From the NCBI GenBank assembly GCA_018364155.1, contig JAGZMM010000004.1, positions 186,001 through 250,000 on the forward strand: a stretch of 64,000 nt of DNA. The letters run 5' to 3'. Every line of letters starts with the position of its first letter. Position 1 is the first letter of the stretch. The DNA is from Clostridiales bacterium (GTDB lineage Bacteria > Bacillota > Clostridia > Oscillospirales > Acutalibacteraceae). Below, piece after piece: positions 41,383-50,320 of this stretch. The position numbers and the translations under genes were made by a program. Under the pieces are notes generated by a model. It did no database searches. It was not told the DNA's origin and saw nothing but the letters and a program-made list of their open reading frames with translations.

Positions 41383-42269
41383 GCAGTTACCGGCAGGAAT
41401 ATGCCTGGGCAAAAAAGCTGCTGACGAAGGCAGGGTGTGAAAGCCCTGCCTTCGATGCGCTTTGCCTGTTTTCCCACGCCTTCGGTATGGACCGGACGGG
41501 CCTTGCCCTTTCTGGGGAAAGGGAGGCTCAGAAGGAAAAAGTCCTTCCCTTCCGCGACCGGGTACGCCGCCGGGCGACAGGATATCCCTTACAGTACCTG
41601 CTGGGGGAATGGGAGTTCATGGGTCTCTCCTTCTCGGTGGGAGAGGGGGTACTCATCCCCCGGGCAGACACGGAGCTTTTGTGTGAAACCGGGCTTTCCT
41701 TTTTACAGGGACGGCAGTCCAAACGGGTGCTGGAGCTTTGCGCGGGGTCGGGCGCGGTGGCGGTTTCTCTGGCCCATTTTGACCCGGACGCCCAGGTAAC
41801 GGCCATCGAAAAATCCCCCCAGGCTCTTTCCTATCTCCGGCAAAATGCCGCCCGGTACCAAAACCGGGTGACGGTGATGGAAGGGGATGTGCTCATGAAA
41901 CCGGTACAGGATGCGGTTTACGACCTGATTTTGTCAAATCCCCCTTACATCCCGGCAGGGGAAATCGAGGGGCTGATGAAAGAGGTGTCCTTCGAGCCGC
42001 GCATGGCGCTTGACGGAGGAGAGGACGGCCTATTGTTCTATCGGGCCATTGTGACCCATTATCCGCCCCTTCTCTGCCCGGGCGGGATGCTGGCGGTGGA
42101 GATTGGCGCAGAGCAAGGTGAGCAAGTGCGGCGTCTCTTTGAAGAGGCCGGGTTTTCCCAGGTTGCGGTGGGCCGGGATTTGGCCGGGCTTGACCGGGTG
42201 GTAAGCGGGATTTGGCCGGGCGGCGAACGGACGGGCCGGGTTTGCAATTTCGATAGGAATACAGTATAA
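41379..42269 (+). CDS. prmC: Release factor glutamine N5-methyltransferase
   Basis: A 296-residue SAM-dependent methyltransferase. The N-terminal helical domain (about 1-80) binds the release factor; PLQYLLGEWEFMGLSFSVGEG and VLIPRADTELL are PrmC signatures; the SAM-binding loop is VLELCAGSGAVAVSL (near 115) and the catalytic motif SNPPYIPAGEI near 187 holds the glutamine. It methylates the GGQ glutamine of RF1/RF2 and speeds termination. It overlaps the DUF1385 gene. Its 3' end carries the promoter of recA (42242-42270). Confidence 0.94.
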   Translation: MSSYRQEYAWAKKLLTKAGCESPAFDALCLFSHAFGMDRTGLALSGEREAQKEKVLPFRDRVRRRATGYPLQYLLGEWEFMGLSFSVGEGVLIPRADTELLCETGLSFLQGRQSKRVLELCAGSGAVAVSLAHFDPDAQVTAIEKSPQALSYLRQNAARYQNRVTVMEGDVLMKPVQDAVYDLILSNPPYIPAGEIEGLMKEVSFEPRMALDGGEDGLLFYRAIVTHYPPLLCPGGMLAVEIGAEQGEQVRRLFEEAGFSQVAVGRDLAGLDRVVSGIWPGGERTGRVCNFDRNTV

Positions 42270-42270
42270 T
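42242..42270 (+). promoter_or_regulatory. recA promoter inside the end of prmC
   Basis: TTGCAA (42242-42247), 17-bp spacer, TATAAT (42265-42270). The transcript would carry a leader of about 155 bases with two hairpins. No LexA-type box (GAAC-N4-GTTC or similar) was found here. Confidence 0.78.
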
Positions 42271-42290
42271 AAATTCTGTATGAATCGAAT

Positions 42291-42379
42291 TTGGCTCCTG
42301 CAGCTTTTTGCTGGTTCTGGAGCCTGTAACGACTACCGAAAGCCCCTTTTTCCTTCTGCGCAACATAAGGGGCGTTTTT
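42291..42379 (+). promoter_or_regulatory. recA leader with hairpin and terminator-like stem
   Basis: First hairpin: GGCTCC-TG-CAGC / GCTG-GTTCT-GGAGCC (about 42292-42325). Second: GCCCCTT (42342-42348) / AAGGGGC (42367-42373) followed by GTTTTTC. The second ends prmC transcription and, because the recA promoter is upstream of it, would also interrupt recA unless bypassed. Confidence 0.68.
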
Positions 42380-42430
42380 CTGATTGGAATTTTACAGCCG
42401 GGCGCGCAGCGGCGGAATGGGGCGAAATAT

Positions 42431-43621
42431 ATGGCAGCAGAGAAAAGCAGCAAGAGTTCGGTCACCCCGGCGTCCGACCGGAAAAAGGCGCTGGAAACGG
42501 CCCTTTTGAGCATTGAACGGCAGTTCGGCAAGGGCGCAGTCATGAAGCTGGGACAGAACAGCGGCATGCAGGTAGAAAGCATTTCCACCGGTTCTTTGGG
42601 TCTGGACCTGGCCCTAGGTATCGGCGGCGTTCCGCGGGGACGGATCGTGGAAATTTACGGTCCGGAATCCTCGGGTAAAACCACCCTGGCGCTGCATGTG
42701 GTAGCCCAGGCCCAGAAAGCGGGGGGCGAAGCGGCGTTTATCGACGTGGAGCACGCGCTGGACCCGGTTTACGCCAAGGCCTTGGGGGTGGACATTGATT
42801 CCCTTCTGGTATCCCAGCCGGACACGGGTGAGCAGGCGCTGGAAATTACGGAGGCGCTGGTGCGCTCGGGCGCTTTGGACGTGGTTGTGGTGGACTCGGT
42901 GGCAGCCCTGGTTCCCCGGGCGGAAATCGACGGGGAAATGGGCGACTCCCACGTGGGGCTTCAGGCCCGATTAATGTCCCAGGCGCTGCGCAAGCTGGCG
43001 GGTGCCATCGCCAAGTCCAACTGTGTGGCCATTTTTATCAACCAGCTGCGCGAAAAGGTGGGCGTGGTATACGGAAACCCGGAGGTGACGCCGGGCGGAC
43101 GGGCGCTCAAGTTCTATTCCAGCGTACGCATCGACGTGCGCCGCATCGAAACGCTCAAAAGCGGTACGGAAATGATCGGGTCGCGCACCCGGGCGAAGGT
43201 GGTCAAGAACAAGGTGGCCCCTCCCTTCCGGGACGCGGAGTTTGACGTGATGTACGGCCAGGGCATTTCCAAGGTGGGCGAAATTCTGGACCTGGGGGTC
43301 AAGCTGGACGTGTGCCAGAAGAGCGGCTCCTGGTTTTACTATAATGACATGCGCCTGGGCCAGGGCCGGGACAATGCGAAGATTTTCTTAACCGACAACC
43401 CAGACCTTGCCGATGAGATCGAAGAAAAGATTCGCCAGAACGCGGATAAGCTTTCTCCTTCCCGCGCCAAGGCCAAGGCGGCAGAGGAAAAGAAAGCGGC
43501 GGCAGCCGGTTCCCCTGCGGCAACCGTCCAGGCGCCTTCGGCCGCTCCTTCCCCGGCTTCCACGCCGGCCCGGGCTTCCAAAAAGCCCAGCGTGGACATT
43601 CTGGTGGACGACGACGAGTAA
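42431..43621 (+). CDS. recA: Recombinase RecA
   Basis: A 396-residue RecA. ATG 42431 (MAAEKSSKSSVTPASDRKKA) gives the expected short N-terminal helix; the ribosome site is weak (GGGGCGA). Walker A GPESSGKTT is near residue 77; VVVDSVAALVPRAEI is Walker B; loops FINQLREKVGVVYGNPE and GGRALKFYSSVR follow. The C-terminal domain ends in a long Ala/Pro/Lys-rich tail and an acidic tip (DILVDDDE). It forms filaments on single-stranded DNA for recombination and the SOS response. recX follows 85 bases downstream. Confidence 0.97.
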   Translation: MAAEKSSKSSVTPASDRKKALETALLSIERQFGKGAVMKLGQNSGMQVESISTGSLGLDLALGIGGVPRGRIVEIYGPESSGKTTLALHVVAQAQKAGGEAAFIDVEHALDPVYAKALGVDIDSLLVSQPDTGEQALEITEALVRSGALDVVVVDSVAALVPRAEIDGEMGDSHVGLQARLMSQALRKLAGAIAKSNCVAIFINQLREKVGVVYGNPEVTPGGRALKFYSSVRIDVRRIETLKSGTEMIGSRTRAKVVKNKVAPPFRDAEFDVMYGQGISKVGEILDLGVKLDVCQKSGSWFYYNDMRLGQGRDNAKIFLTDNPDLADEIEEKIRQNADKLSPSRAKAKAAEEKKAAAAGSPAATVQAPSAAPSPASTPARASKKPSVDILVDDDE

Positions 43622-43705
43622 GCAAAACAGACCATAAGGACCCACGGCCCTCTCGCGGGCAGGAAAAACGCGCGGGCCTTCGAAGCGTAAGGAATGGCGA
43701 TTCGC

Positions 43706-44350
43706 ATGAAAATTACTTCCATCAAAAAACGAAAGAACCGGATGTACTCCGTTTGGTCCTACCCGGATCTGGTGGCGATGCTCGACGCCGACACCATTGC
43801 AAAGGCCGGGCTGCAAGAGGGCATGGAAATCAGCGAAGAGGAGCTGGATGATCTTAAGGAAAAATCCCTGTTTCACTGCGCGAAGGAACGTGCCCTTGGT
43901 CTTCTTTCTCGCCGGGAGCATTCCCGCTATGAGATCGTCAACAAGCTGAAAAACTATTATGAGCTCGAGCTTGCCCAGGCGGTGGCCGATCATCTGACCC
44001 AGGCCGGCCTGCTTGACGACAGCCGTTTTGCCCAGCTTTATGCTCAGGAGCTCATTGAAAAGAAATACTATGCCCCCGCCCGGGTGGAGCGGGAGCTTCG
44101 TACCCGGGGCATTGACCGGGAAACGGCCGGGGCGGTGCTCGACGCCATCGAGATAGACCCCGAAGAGCGCATCACGGCTTACTTAGACCGGCGGTGCTAC
44201 GGAAAGCTGAACACCGACCGGGAAGTAAAGCATGCCTTCTCCACCCTTTATAGGCTCGGCTGGCGGTCGGACCAGCTCAAGCACGTTCTGCACGCGTACA
44301 TGGAGAAAAACGGGACCATGACCTATATAGGAGGATCGGATGAATCATAA
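43706..44350 (+). CDS. recX: RecX regulatory protein
   Basis: A 214-residue protein made of three-helix repeats: EKSLFHCAKERALGLLSRRE, HSRYEIVNKLKNYYELELAQ and DDSRFAQLYAQELIEKKYYAPARVERELRTRGI (as DDSRFAQLYAQELIEKK). The N-terminal beta part (KITSIKKRKNRMYSVW) is typical of Firmicutes RecX. ATG 43706 is preferred with AAGGA upstream; ATG 43694 overlaps that site. RecX binds RecA filaments and limits their extension. It overlaps rimO by 11 bases, so recA-recX-rimO-pgsA may be one transcript. Confidence 0.9.
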   Translation: MKITSIKKRKNRMYSVWSYPDLVAMLDADTIAKAGLQEGMEISEEELDDLKEKSLFHCAKERALGLLSRREHSRYEIVNKLKNYYELELAQAVADHLTQAGLLDDSRFAQLYAQELIEKKYYAPARVERELRTRGIDRETAGAVLDAIEIDPEERITAYLDRRCYGKLNTDREVKHAFSTLYRLGWRSDQLKHVLHAYMEKNGTMTYIGGSDES

Positions 44351-45686
44351 GGTTGGAATGATTTCGCTGGGATGTCCCAAAAACCTGGTGGATGGGGAAA
44401 TGATGCTGGCAAAGCTCAGACAGGCAGGGTTTCAAATCGTCACCGATGTGGACGAGGCGGATGCCATCATTGTCAACACCTGCGGCTTTATTGAAGACGC
44501 CAAAAAGGAAGCCATTGACAACATTTTGGAAATGGCCCAACTCAAGCAGGAGGGAACCATCCGCGCGGTGGTGGTGGCCGGCTGCCTGGCCGAGCGTTAT
44601 CAGGAGGAAGTCAAAAAGGAAATCCCGGAGGTGGACGCGGTCATCGGCATCGGCAAGAACAGGGACATTGTCCAGGTGGTGACGGACGCTTTGGCGGGAA
44701 CCGAGACGCAAGCCTTTCCGCCGAAGGACTGCCTTTGCCTAAACGGCGAGCGGATTTTGGCCACACCGCCCTTCTGGGCCTACCTGCGCATTGCCGACGG
44801 GTGCGACAATTGCTGCTCCTACTGCGCGATTCCCATGATCCGGGGACGGTTTCGCAGCCGGCCTATGGAGGAAATTCTGGAAGAGGCCGAAACCCTTGTG
44901 AAAAACGGGGCGAAGGAGCTCATCCTCATCGCCCAGGATACCACCCGCTACGGGGAGGATCTGTATGGGGAGCTGCGCCTGCCTGCACTTCTTCGGGAAC
45001 TGTGCAAAATCGACGGCCTTTCCTGGCTGCGTCTGCTATACTGTTACCCGGACCGGATCACCGACGAGCTTCTTTCGGTGATGAAGCAGGAAGAAAAGGT
45101 GCTGCCTTACTTGGATCTTCCCTTGCAACATGCGGACGCGACCATTCTGCGGGCGATGAACCGCAGCGGCGACCGCCGGTCCTTGACGAAGCTGGTTAAG
45201 CATATCCGGGAAATGGTCCCGGACGTGACGCTGCGCACCACGCTGATCGTGGGCTTCCCCGGCGAGGGTGGCAAAGAGTTCGCTGCACTTGCGGAGTTTA
45301 TCAAGGACGTACGCTTCGATCACCTGGGCTGCTTTGCCTATTCGCCGGAGGAGGGAACCCCTGCCGCGACAATGGGCTCCCAGGTTCCAGAGGATGTGAA
45401 ACAACGCCGCCAAGAGATCATGATGGAGGAACAGTCCCGGATTGTAGAGCGGCGGCTGAAATCCAAAAAAGGAAAGACCCTGCCGGTTCTGGTGGAAGGG
45501 TTCGACGCCTACGCCGAGTGCTGGTACGGCCGCACGGCGGCAGATGCGCCGGATATTGACGGCAAGGTGTTTTTCCACGTGAAGGCCCCGGTTTCTCCCG
45601 GCGATCTTCTGCCTGTCACCATCACTGGGTACCTGGATTATGACCTGGTGGGCGAAGAAGCGGAGGACGGCCCGTGCAAATCGTAA
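44340..45686 (+). CDS. rimO: Ribosomal protein S12 methylthiotransferase RimO
   Basis: A 448-residue radical-SAM enzyme. The N-terminal UPF0004 domain has Cys residues in SLGCPKN, NTCGFIEDAKKE and AGCLAERY that hold the auxiliary Fe-S cluster. The radical SAM CxxxCxxC motif is C155, C159, C162 (CDNCCSYC). The C-terminal TRAM domain is about 375-440. It adds a methylthio group to Asp of S12. SLGCPKNLVDGEMML distinguishes RimO from MiaB. Start ATG 44340 follows AGGAGG inside recX. Confidence 0.95.
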   Translation: MNHKVGMISLGCPKNLVDGEMMLAKLRQAGFQIVTDVDEADAIIVNTCGFIEDAKKEAIDNILEMAQLKQEGTIRAVVVAGCLAERYQEEVKKEIPEVDAVIGIGKNRDIVQVVTDALAGTETQAFPPKDCLCLNGERILATPPFWAYLRIADGCDNCCSYCAIPMIRGRFRSRPMEEILEEAETLVKNGAKELILIAQDTTRYGEDLYGELRLPALLRELCKIDGLSWLRLLYCYPDRITDELLSVMKQEEKVLPYLDLPLQHADATILRAMNRSGDRRSLTKLVKHIREMVPDVTLRTTLIVGFPGEGGKEFAALAEFIKDVRFDHLGCFAYSPEEGTPAATMGSQVPEDVKQRRQEIMMEEQSRIVERRLKSKKGKTLPVLVEGFDAYAECWYGRTAADAPDIDGKVFFHVKAPVSPGDLLPVTITGYLDYDLVGEEAEDGPCKS

Positions 45687-45704
45687 GTAAAGGATGGCCA
45701 GCCG

Positions 45705-46271
45705 ATGAATACACCTAACAAACTAACCATTGTGCGCATGGCAATGTCACCGGTTTTTTTGTTTTTCCTTTTGATGCCTGCAATCCCCCATCATTTTCTG
45801 ATTACTGCGGCGGTGTTTGCCCTGGCCTCGCTGACCGACATGATCGACGGAAAGCTGGCGCGGCGTAACAACCAGATCACTTCCTTTGGGAAGTTTTTAG
45901 ACCCGCTGGCGGATAAAATCATGATCACCTGCGCGCTCATCGGGTTCGTGTCGCTGGATTTGATCAGTCCCTGGTTTGCGGTGATCATCCTGGTACGGGA
46001 ATTTTTAGTGACCTCCCTGCGGCTGGTGGCTTCCGGCCAGGGAAAGGTGATTGCGGCGAACTTTTGGGGAAAGATGAAGACCGTCAGCCAGATTACGGCG
46101 ATCCTGGTGATTTTGCTGGTGGAAGAGGCCGTGTCATTGCACCTGCTTGAGCCCGGCTTCCTGCCAACCCTGATCAACACCATCGCCATCTCCATCGCCA
46201 CGCTCTTTACTATCGTCTCCGGTATTCAATACCTGATTCTCTACAAAGAGTACATTGATTATAAAAACTAA
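45705..46271 (+). CDS. pgsA: CDP-diacylglycerol--glycerol-3-phosphate 3-phosphatidyltransferase
   Basis: A 188-residue membrane enzyme with about five helices. The CDP-alcohol phosphatidyltransferase signature DG-x2-AR-x8-G-x3-D-x3-D is complete: DGKLARRNNQITSFGKFLDP then LADK (near residues 46-70). It starts MNTPNKLTIVRMAMSPVFLF, typical of PgsA. It makes phosphatidylglycerol phosphate from CDP-diacylglycerol, the committed step to anionic lipids. It follows rimO by 18 bases and ends before a terminator; rimO-pgsA is a frequent pair in Firmicutes. Confidence 0.94.
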   Translation: MNTPNKLTIVRMAMSPVFLFFLLMPAIPHHFLITAAVFALASLTDMIDGKLARRNNQITSFGKFLDPLADKIMITCALIGFVSLDLISPWFAVIILVREFLVTSLRLVASGQGKVIAANFWGKMKTVSQITAILVILLVEEAVSLHLLEPGFLPTLINTIAISIATLFTIVSGIQYLILYKEYIDYKN

Positions 46272-46283
46272 TGTGACTTTAAA

Positions 46284-46315
46284 AGAGCCGCCCAGTAAAA
46301 TGGGCGGCTTTTTTA
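46284..46315 (+). terminator. Terminator after pgsA
   Basis: Stem GAGCCGCCCA / TGGGCGGCTT followed by six T. Confidence 0.9.
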
Positions 46316-46359
46316 GCCATATTCTCTTCTAAGCAAGGCAACGGACGGCTGCAATCGCA

Positions 46360-46402
46360 AAAGAGAACATCCGGCTGCGAAACGAGTTTCGCAGCCGGAT
46401 GT
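46360..46402 (-). terminator. Perfect 19-bp inverted repeat after the metalloprotease-like gene
   Basis: GAACATCCGGCTGCGAAAC (46365-46383) is exactly mirrored by 46386-46404 around GA. Followed on the minus strand by TCTTTTG, so it should terminate the convergent minus-strand gene. Confidence 0.8.
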
Positions 46403-46436
46403 TCTTATCTTACAAAAGCTTTCGATTCCCCCTGAG

Positions 46437-47411
46437 TCATCTCATCCCCAGGAAGGGGCATGGGATGAGTTCCCTAGCCTTCCGCCTGGGAAGAGCCGCG
46501 CTCTGCAACTCCTCTCCGATTTCCTGGTTCAACACCTGCGCGAGAGGGACAAATTCCTCGGGCAGCTCGCTCAGCCATCCCACCGAATAAGCGGTAAACT
46601 CCTCCACCCGGCGGCTGTACAGGTTCGAGGAGATGGAAAGCATGATGTCGTCTTCACATACGCTCTGGGCCACCTCCTTGACGGCGGCGTTCTGGCCGTC
46701 CGGGTCGTAAAGGTCCCTAGCGCCGAACAGATGCAAAAGCTCGTGGGCATAGGCTGCCGGGCAGATGTAATAAGGATGGGAGGCGTCCTCGTTAAAGAAC
46801 ATCACCAAATGCTCCGCCTGGTACTTTTCTTCGTTTCCCCCATGGAAGGGAAGCGCGTAGCTGCGCCCCGGCTTATTGAGATGGACGATGGCCGCCACAT
46901 TGTCGTACGGTTCTCCGGCCTGCTTGACGGCGTCCTCCAGCAGCGCGGTAAAATCTGCAAACCCATTCTGGGGAAGCATCTCATCGGTCCACTGGTAATA
47001 CTCCAGATTGTCCTCTACCGTTTGGTCAAAGGTCAGGTAATAGGATGCCAGCTTATCGGTCTGAGTCAGCCGAATTTCCTGCCCATAGCGGGCGGCTTCC
47101 TCGGTCAAAAAGGCGAAGGCCTCTTCCAGCATCTCCATAGCGTCGGTGCGGGACTGGCTGTCCCACTGACTCTCCGCGTCGGACAGGAAAAGGTTGACCA
47201 CCAGAGTGCTGCCGGTCAGAGTCTTAGCGCTGCCGGCTTCTTCCCAGGTTTCGGACAGGGAGGTCTTTCTTTCCGGCGCCAAGGAGGAGGGCGCCGAAGA
47301 GGAAGCTGCCGGCGGGGACGGCGCATGGTCCGGCGGGGCAGAGGAAGGGACACACCCGCCCAGTACCAAAAGGCAGGCAAGAAGCAAGCCGGCAAGCTTT
47401 CGTTTTTTCAT
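46437..47411 (-). CDS. Lipoprotein with HExxH zinc-protease motif
   Basis: A 324-residue predicted lipoprotein. ATG 47411 (MKKRKLAGLLLACLLVLGGC) follows GGAGGGA; lipobox LGGC. A Ser/Pro/Ala linker (about 22-60) spans the wall. The catalytic segment AYAHELLHLFGARDLYDPDG near residue 218 fits HExxHxxG/AxxD, a metzincin-like zinc site in which the third ligand is Asp (or the motif is a gluzincin variant). No Met-turn could be confirmed by eye. The protein therefore looks like a surface protease, but substrate and family (M6/M43-like) are undetermined. It is monocistronic between terminators. Confidence 0.8.
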   Translation of the reverse strand: MKKRKLAGLLLACLLVLGGCVPSSAPPDHAPSPPAASSSAPSSLAPERKTSLSETWEEAGSAKTLTGSTLVVNLFLSDAESQWDSQSRTDAMEMLEEAFAFLTEEAARYGQEIRLTQTDKLASYYLTFDQTVEDNLEYYQWTDEMLPQNGFADFTALLEDAVKQAGEPYDNVAAIVHLNKPGRSYALPFHGGNEEKYQAEHLVMFFNEDASHPYYICPAAYAHELLHLFGARDLYDPDGQNAAVKEVAQSVCEDDIMLSISSNLYSRRVEEFTAYSVGWLSELPEEFVPLAQVLNQEIGEELQSAALPRRKARELIPCPFLGMR

Positions 47412-47480
47412 GGTGTGTTCCCTCCATTCCGGAATTATATTCACAGAGATTTCAACAGACTGTTGAAAACAGCCTCCTCT

Positions 47481-48221
47481 TTACAGCTCGTCCCCTTTTC
47501 TCTCCGGCGCTTCGTCTTTTGGTTCCTCCGGCCGGCCGTACGCCCGGTCCGCCGCCTCTCTGGCCACGTCCAGAATGATCTTCTGCTCGTCCGTCCGCTG
47601 GGGACCGTAGCCCAAGGGAAGCATCTGATAGGCCTCCACCACTTGGCCGCTCATCCACAGGCTGGGGGTTACCCGCAGGCTGTAGCCGTGGCCATTTTGG
47701 CACATCCAGTCGAAAAAGTTGGCCCGTGGAAGACCGAAGGCTGCTAGGATGGACATGATGGTTCCTCCGTGGGCCACCACCACCGCAGAAGTGGTGCCGG
47801 TTTTCATCAGCTCCTGCACCAGCTCGATAAACGCATTGCAGCAGCGAATCTGAAAGTCCACCCCGCTTTCCCCTTCGGGGGGCGCGCCGGTCCCCCCTTC
47901 CTCCATCCAGTGGACAAACCGGGGATCCTGTTCCAGTTCCTGGGCGCTCTTTCCCTCGAACACCCCGAAGCTGCACTCGGAAAAACCAGGCACCGGGATG
48001 GGGTCAGCCTCCGGATAGAGTACCTTCATGGTCTGCTTGCAGCGCAGAAGCGGGCTGCAATAATACCGCTGGGCCTGGGGATACTGATAGCGCTTCTTTA
48101 ACTCCAAAAGCTGGCGCACCCCTTCGGGAGCCAGAGGCTGGTCGGTGACGCCGATGTACTGGCCCTTTAAATTGCCGTCGATGATGCCGTGACGGATGAG
48201 ATGAATCTGGTATGTTTTCAT
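47481..48221 (-). CDS. Histidine phosphatase family protein
   Basis: A 246-residue phosphatase of the phosphoglycerate-mutase-like superfamily. The phospho-acceptor motif is IHLIRHGIIDGN at the N-terminus; later YCSPLLRCKQTM, GFSECSFGVFEGK and VVVAHGGTIMS supply the remaining Arg/Glu/His residues. This is the cobC/GpmB-like branch, acting on small phosphate esters. A C-terminal tail of about 35 residues is charged and poorly conserved. Substrate not deducible. The ATG at 48221 lacks a strong ribosome site. No operon partner. Confidence 0.88.
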   Translation of the reverse strand: MKTYQIHLIRHGIIDGNLKGQYIGVTDQPLAPEGVRQLLELKKRYQYPQAQRYYCSPLLRCKQTMKVLYPEADPIPVPGFSECSFGVFEGKSAQELEQDPRFVHWMEEGGTGAPPEGESGVDFQIRCCNAFIELVQELMKTGTTSAVVVAHGGTIMSILAAFGLPRANFFDWMCQNGHGYSLRVTPSLWMSGQVVEAYQMLPLGYGPQRTDEQKIILDVAREAADRAYGRPEEPKDEAPERKGDEL

Positions 48222-48343
48222 TCTATGCGGTTTCCTTTCGCAATGTGTCTTTTTGCCTGCATGTTGCCGGTATTTATGCGTATAACAACATTATATCTGA
48301 AAAGGACCGATTTGCAAAGGACGGGATTTATTCAATCCTTCTA

Positions 48344-48372
48344 TTGTAACCGGGTGGGGATTGTGCTAGAAT
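48344..48372 (+). promoter_or_regulatory. Promoter of typA
   Basis: TTGTAA (48344-48349), 17-bp spacer, TAGAAT (48367-48372). The leader before typA is about 115 bases and GC-rich. Confidence 0.7.
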
Positions 48373-48491
48373 TTATAAGTTAAAGGCAAGGAAAAGAAAA
48401 CCGCGTCCCCAGGGGCGAAGCCGCACGGCCGCAGCGCCCCCTTTGAGGAAAACCGGACGCGTCTTGGAAACCGACGGAGGGAACAAAGAAC

Positions 48492-50312
48492 ATGGCAAAA
48501 CGGGAAGACATTCGCAACGTGGCGATCATCGCCCACGTTGACCACGGAAAGACCACGCTGGTGGACCAGCTGCTCAAGCAGAGCGGTATTTTCCGGGAAA
48601 ACGAAGCCGTGCAGGAGCGCGTGATGGACAACGGCGACCTGGAACGCGAGCGCGGCATTACGATTTTAAGTAAGAACACCGCCGTCAAGTACGGCGACGT
48701 GAAGATCAATATTGTGGACACCCCCGGCCACGCCGATTTCGGCGGCGAGGTGGAGCGCATCCTGATGATGGTGGACGGGGTTTTGTTGCTGGTGGACGCC
48801 TTCGAGGGCTGTATGCCCCAGACCCGGTTCGTGCTCAAAAAGGCGCTGGGCCTGGGCAAGAAGCCGGTGGTAGTGGTCAACAAGATCGACCGGCCGGGCG
48901 CACGGCCTCTGGAAGTGGTGGACGAGGTGCTCGACCTGTTCATCGAGCTGGGAGCGGACGACGACCAGCTGGAATTCCCGGTGATCTACGCCTCCGGGCG
49001 GGACGGGTACGCCACCTTAGACCCGGCGGTGCCGGGCACGAACATGGTGCCGCTGTTCGAAGAAATCCTCAAGCACGTTCCGGCCCCGGAGGGAGACCCG
49101 GACGGCCCGCTGCAGATTTTGTTCTCCTCCATTGAGGCGGACGATTATGTGGGCCGCATCGGGGTGGGCCGCGTGGAGCGGGGCAAGGCGAAATACGGCC
49201 AGGCAGCGGTTTTGTGCCGGCAGGACGGGACCACCCAGGCCTGTAAGATCACCCGGCTTTACCAGTTCGAGGGGTTAAAGCGGGTGGAGGTGGAGGAAGC
49301 GAGCCTGGGCGACCTGGTGTGCGTGGCGGGCATCCCTACCCTCAACATCGGCGAAACCCTCTGCGCGCCCGACTGCCCGGAGGCTCTGCCCTTTGTAAAG
49401 ATCGACGAGCCTACCGTCTCGATGAACTTTTTGGTGAACAACTCTCCTTTTGCCGGACGGGAGGGCAAGTACGTCACCTCCCGCAACCTGCGCGACCGGC
49501 TCTTTAAAGAGGTGGAGACCAATGTTTCCATGCGGGTAGAGGAGACCGACTCGGCGGACACCTTCAAGGTTTCCGGCCGGGGCGAGCTGCACCTGTCCAT
49601 CCTCATCGAAACCATGCGCCGGCAGAACTTTGAGTTCGCGGTGTCGCCCCCGAAGGTCATCATGAAGGAGATCGACGGGCATTTGTGCGAACCGATGGAG
49701 CTGCTGATGATCGAGGTGCCGGAAAACTATGTGGGCGCGGTGATGGAAAAGCTGGGTTCGCGCAAGGCGGAGCTTCTCAACATGGGCACCCGGGAAACCG
49801 GCGTGACCCACCTGGAATTCCGCATCCCCTCCCGGGGCCTGATGGGTTACCGGCAGCAATTTCTGTCCGACACCAACGGAAACGGCATTTTAAACCACAT
49901 CTTCGACGGGTATGAGCGGTTCAAAGGGGAAATCCCCCGCCGCATGCAGGGCTCTCTCATCGCTCACGAATCGGGCACCTCCACCGGCTACGGCCTGTTT
50001 AACGCCCAAGACCGGGGCACGCTGTTCATTGGCCCGGGCGTGGAGGTGTACGAAGGGATGATCGTGGGCGAGTCCCCCAAGAACGAGGACATTGTGGTAA
50101 ACGTGTGCAAGAAAAAGCACGTGACCAACATGCGCGCCGCCGGCTCGGACGACGCGCTCAAGCTGACCCCGCCCACCACGCTGAGCCTGGAGCAGTCGCT
50201 GGAGTTTATCAACGACGATGAACTGGTGGAGGTCACGCCTAAGAGCATCCGCCTGCGCAAGGCGATCTTGTCGAAGGAGCTGCGGATGAAGTCCGCCAGC
50301 AAGGCGAAGTAA
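48492..50312 (+). CDS. typA: Ribosome-binding GTPase TypA/BipA
   Basis: A 606-residue translational GTPase, standard length. G1 is AHVDHGKTTLVDQLL, switch II DTPGHADFGGEVER, G4 NKIDRPGARP. The EF-G-like domains II, III and V follow, with the BipA-specific C-terminal domain (about 480-606: TNMRAAGSDDALKLTPP, ELVEVTPKSIRLRK). BipA associates with 50S assembly and 70S ribosomes during stress or cold. ATG 48492 follows GGAGGG. A GNAT gene follows by 8 bases. Confidence 0.96.
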   Translation: MAKREDIRNVAIIAHVDHGKTTLVDQLLKQSGIFRENEAVQERVMDNGDLERERGITILSKNTAVKYGDVKINIVDTPGHADFGGEVERILMMVDGVLLLVDAFEGCMPQTRFVLKKALGLGKKPVVVVNKIDRPGARPLEVVDEVLDLFIELGADDDQLEFPVIYASGRDGYATLDPAVPGTNMVPLFEEILKHVPAPEGDPDGPLQILFSSIEADDYVGRIGVGRVERGKAKYGQAAVLCRQDGTTQACKITRLYQFEGLKRVEVEEASLGDLVCVAGIPTLNIGETLCAPDCPEALPFVKIDEPTVSMNFLVNNSPFAGREGKYVTSRNLRDRLFKEVETNVSMRVEETDSADTFKVSGRGELHLSILIETMRRQNFEFAVSPPKVIMKEIDGHLCEPMELLMIEVPENYVGAVMEKLGSRKAELLNMGTRETGVTHLEFRIPSRGLMGYRQQFLSDTNGNGILNHIFDGYERFKGEIPRRMQGSLIAHESGTSTGYGLFNAQDRGTLFIGPGVEVYEGMIVGESPKNEDIVVNVCKKKHVTNMRAAGSDDALKLTPPTTLSLEQSLEFINDDELVEVTPKSIRLRKAILSKELRMKSASKAK

Positions 50313-50320
50313 GGCGGGGA

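Noticed and set aside
42242..42430. LexA box at recA
   Set aside because: No palindrome of the Firmicutes LexA type was found near the promoter.
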